Assembly: GCF_042767895.1 (NCBI RefSeq)
Contig: NC_091554.1
Span: 40,403,855 to 40,413,854, forward strand
DNA length: 10,000 nt
Direction of reading: 5' to 3'
Origin: Penaeus vannamei
Taxonomy: Eukaryota; Arthropoda; Malacostraca; Decapoda; Penaeidae
In this document: piece after piece, positions 8,907 through 10,000 of the stretch
Layout of the letters: each line of letters starts with the position of its first letter
Numbering within the stretch: position 1 is the first letter of the stretch
Notes under the pieces: generated by a model
The model's input: the letters and a program-made list of their open reading frames with translations, nothing else
What the model was told of the DNA's origin: nothing
Database searches by the model: none
Made by a program: the position numbers and the translations under genes

Positions 8907-9137
8907 TAGTTGCAGGGGGTACAGACCCTGGAAAAATTGGTACATTTAATGAAAATGTATTTTGAGCTTTGTTGATTATTGCTATTTTGAACTTATAAAT
9001 CTATCTACTCTCATGATTTGAATACCCAATGACTAAACATGCCATTTTTTTTTTAGCACGCCACCAAAACAGTGCGTAGAATTGTAAATAGTTGTGCTAA
9101 TGGAAAAAAAATAATGAAAATTAGTTAATTGATTAAC
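8904..9137. other. Mixed low-GC sequence, no gene recognised
   Basis: About 230 bp with ordinary complexity. It contains a short stem CAGGG/CCCTG with an 8-base loop near 8915-8932. A run of ten T followed by AG at 9045-9056 looks like a splice acceptor, but the frames after it carry early stops. A small near-palindrome GTTAATTGATTAAC lies at about 9124-9137. I see no protein family or RNA gene. Confidence 0.5.
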
Positions 9138-9203
9138 AAAAAAAAAAAAAAAATGCAATCTATCTATATATATATCTATATACATATACATGCATATGTA
9201 TAT

Positions 9204-9254
<51 letters not shown>

Positions 9255-9297
9255 ACACACGCACACACACGCACACACACATATACACGCACACACA
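9138..9297. repeat. Poly(A), TATC/TA and (CA)n compound repeat
   Basis: An A run of about 16 (9138-9153) is followed by CTATCTATATATATATCTAT, TACATATACATGCATATGTA and then (CA)n from about 9205 to 9253. A degenerate tail carries CACCACAC, CACGCACA and CATATACACG variants to about 9297. The Thr-His and Cys-Val frames are artefacts. Confidence 0.95.
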
Positions 9298-9355
9298 GAA
9301 AAAAAAATCAACACAATCCCAATTTAATCAGAACAAATAACATCTTCCGCTCCCT

Positions 9356-9372
9356 CCCCCCCCCCCCCCCCC
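9356..9372. repeat. Poly(C) run of 17
   Basis: An uninterrupted run of C immediately followed by seven A. Homopolymers of this length are prone to sequencing error, so the count may be off. The complementary poly(G) is G-quadruplex-capable. Confidence 0.9.
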
Positions 9373-9390
9373 AAAAAAATAACGGGAATT

Positions 9391-9394
9391 AAAA

Positions 9395-9470
<76 letters not shown>

Positions 9471-9482
9471 AGGGAGAGAGAG
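9391..9482. repeat. (GA)n microsatellite
   Basis: An A-rich lead-in and then about 34 GA units (about 9398-9464), ending in GGGAGGGAGGGAGAGAGAGA. It is similar in structure to the array at 4012-4149, although here the CA array lies upstream rather than downstream. Confidence 0.97.
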
Positions 9483-9553
9483 ATGGAGCCCTTGCTTCTC
9501 ACCATTATTCTCTATCATTCACCATTATCGTCATCATTCTCATTACGCGGCGA

Positions 9554-9608
9554 CTGACCAGTGGGTTCTCTCTTCTTTTTTTTTTCTTTTTTTTTCTTCT
9601 TTTGACAG
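9554..9608 (+). promoter_or_regulatory. Candidate 3' splice site (branch point, pyrimidine tract, AG)
   Basis: A CTGAC word at 9554-9558 fits the metazoan branch-point consensus. It is followed by a nearly pure pyrimidine tract (about 9566-9603, 38 bases of T and C) and by GACAG ending at 9608. There is no AG between about 9562 and the terminal AG, as expected for an acceptor. Pyrimidine tracts are abundant throughout this window, so the tract alone means little; the combination with a GC-richer island directly downstream is what makes it worth listing. Confidence 0.35.
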
Positions 9609-9700
9609 ACTGCGTTCGGACATTCCCAGGCCGGTGGTTCGTGTGTTCGGACACCGGCTTGGTCAGACGAGCGGCCGGATGCGAGAAGGGGATCGGTTTT
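9609..9700 (+). other. Candidate exon fragment, cysteine-containing
   Basis: Directly downstream of the acceptor-like signal is about 90 bp of GC-rich sequence that differs sharply from its low-complexity flanks. In the frame with cysteines at 9611, 9644 and 9680 it encodes a piece including GRWFVCSDTGLVRRAAGCEK. The pattern aromatic-x-x-Cys, Gly, Cys-x-x-Gly-x-x-Phe is loosely reminiscent of part of a chitin-binding peritrophin-A (CBM14) domain, but the first cysteine spacing does not fit that family. All three plus frames are open here, so frame choice is not secure. I see no good donor: GATCG/GTTTTG is weak. No start codon or neighbour helps. Confidence 0.22.
9626..9662. repeat. 11-bp stem inverted repeat
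   Basis: CCAGGCCGGTG at 9626-9636 pairs with CACCGGCTTGG at 9652-9662 across a 15-base loop. Ten of eleven pairs are Watson-Crick, and the eleventh would be G-U in RNA. A 9-bp direct repeat GTTCGGACA lies at 9614-9622 and 9645-9653, one copy on each side of the left stem arm. No known RNA family is recognised. Confidence 0.6.
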
Positions 9701-9920
9701 GTCTCTTTTTCTTTTTGCTACTTCTTTTTTCTCTCTCTTCTTTCTTTTCTTCTTCTTTATCTATTTTCACTTTTTTCTTCTACTTCTTCTTTTTCTTTTT
9801 CTTCTTATTTTTTTCTTATTCTTATTTTTTTATCAAATTTTCCTTGTTTTCTTCTTCTTTTTCTTCTTCTTCTTCTTCTTTTTTATATATTTTCATTGTT
9901 TTCTTCTACTTGTTCGTCGT
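9701..9920. repeat. TTC/TTTC polypyrimidine tract
   Basis: About 220 bp that is almost all T and C on the plus strand, with (TTC)n patches (about 9850-9880) and rare A or G. It is T-richer than the tract at 1-1620. The Phe/Leu/Ser frames are compositional. Confidence 0.88.
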
Positions 9921-10000
9921 GAGAGAGAGAGAATAGGTAGATAATTCAATAAATACAAATATACGAATAAAGATCAATCCATCCACTCATCCATCCCTAC
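9921..10000. other. Window tail, short GA and A/T-rich sequence
   Basis: A short (GA)n at about 9920-9932, then low-GC sequence with AATAAA near 9950 and ATCCATCCA words at the very end, possibly the start of an (ATCC)n repeat outside the window. No gene is seen. Confidence 0.5.

Noticed and set aside
9045..9080. T-run plus AG at 9045-9056 as a splice acceptor
   Set aside because: The sequence after it has early stops, is AT-rich and shows no coding character.

Overview
This window looks like eukaryotic intergenic or deep-intronic DNA that is almost saturated with simple sequence repeats. I found no complete protein gene, no tRNA or rRNA, no CRISPR array and no prokaryotic operon structure. 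Very long uninterrupted (CT)n, (GA)n, (CA)n, (AT)n, (GATA)n and (AAT)n blocks, kilobase-scale polypyrimidine/polypurine tracts and in-phase ATT/ATC/GTT triplet patchworks fit a decapod crustacean, most likely a penaeid shrimp, whose genomes are known for extreme microsatellite load. That assignment is inference from repeat style; no coding marker confirms it.

Layout. 1-1620: polypyrimidine tract (CTC/TCC/TTC rich) with a 100-bp tandem duplication at 1141-1339. 1621-1767: short mixed island. 1768-2294: poly(T) and (ATT)n, then a (CT)n block of about 350 bp. 2295-2530: decayed GATA/TAGA sequence. 2535-2794: a G-rich stretch and then a C-rich stretch. 2795-2923: a 13-bp minisatellite with a three-unit higher-order pattern. 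2930-4011: polypurine tract with 45-bp and 78-bp tandem duplications and two small GC islands. 4012-4436: (GA)n then (CA)n. 4437-4766: mixed sequence. 4767-5176: imperfect inverted repeat of about 130-bp arms around a GT-rich loop. 5174-5559: (AT)n of about 385 bp, joined to (GATA)n at 5558-5643. 5685-6060: mixed low-GC sequence. 6061-7110: ATT/ATC/GTT triplet patchwork with a purine-rich insert. 7111-7490: mixed and A-rich sequence with a G run. 7490-8025: diverged 20-bp minisatellite. 8040-8728: a possible exon-like piece on the minus strand and a five-copy motif interleaved with (AAT)n. 8729-9480: mixed sequence with (GTAT)n, (CA)n, poly(C) and (GA)n. 9481-9700: a GC-rich island preceded by a good 3' splice-site signature. 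9700-10000: TTC-rich polypyrimidine and tail.

Most long open frames here are repeat translations (Ser-Leu from CT, Arg-Glu from GA, Thr-His and Cys-Val from CA/GT, Ile-Tyr from AT, Tyr or Ile runs from AAT), and I do not call them genes. The only two stretches that might be exons are 9609-9700 (+) and 8210-8319 (-). Both rest on a splice-acceptor-like signal plus a short open frame, and both are low confidence.

The most structured item is the inverted repeat at 4767-5176, which abuts the (AT)n/(GATA)n block: a large potential hairpin next to a cruciform-prone tract. I see no evidence of a novel functional system. The interest lies in repeat architecture and DNA structure.
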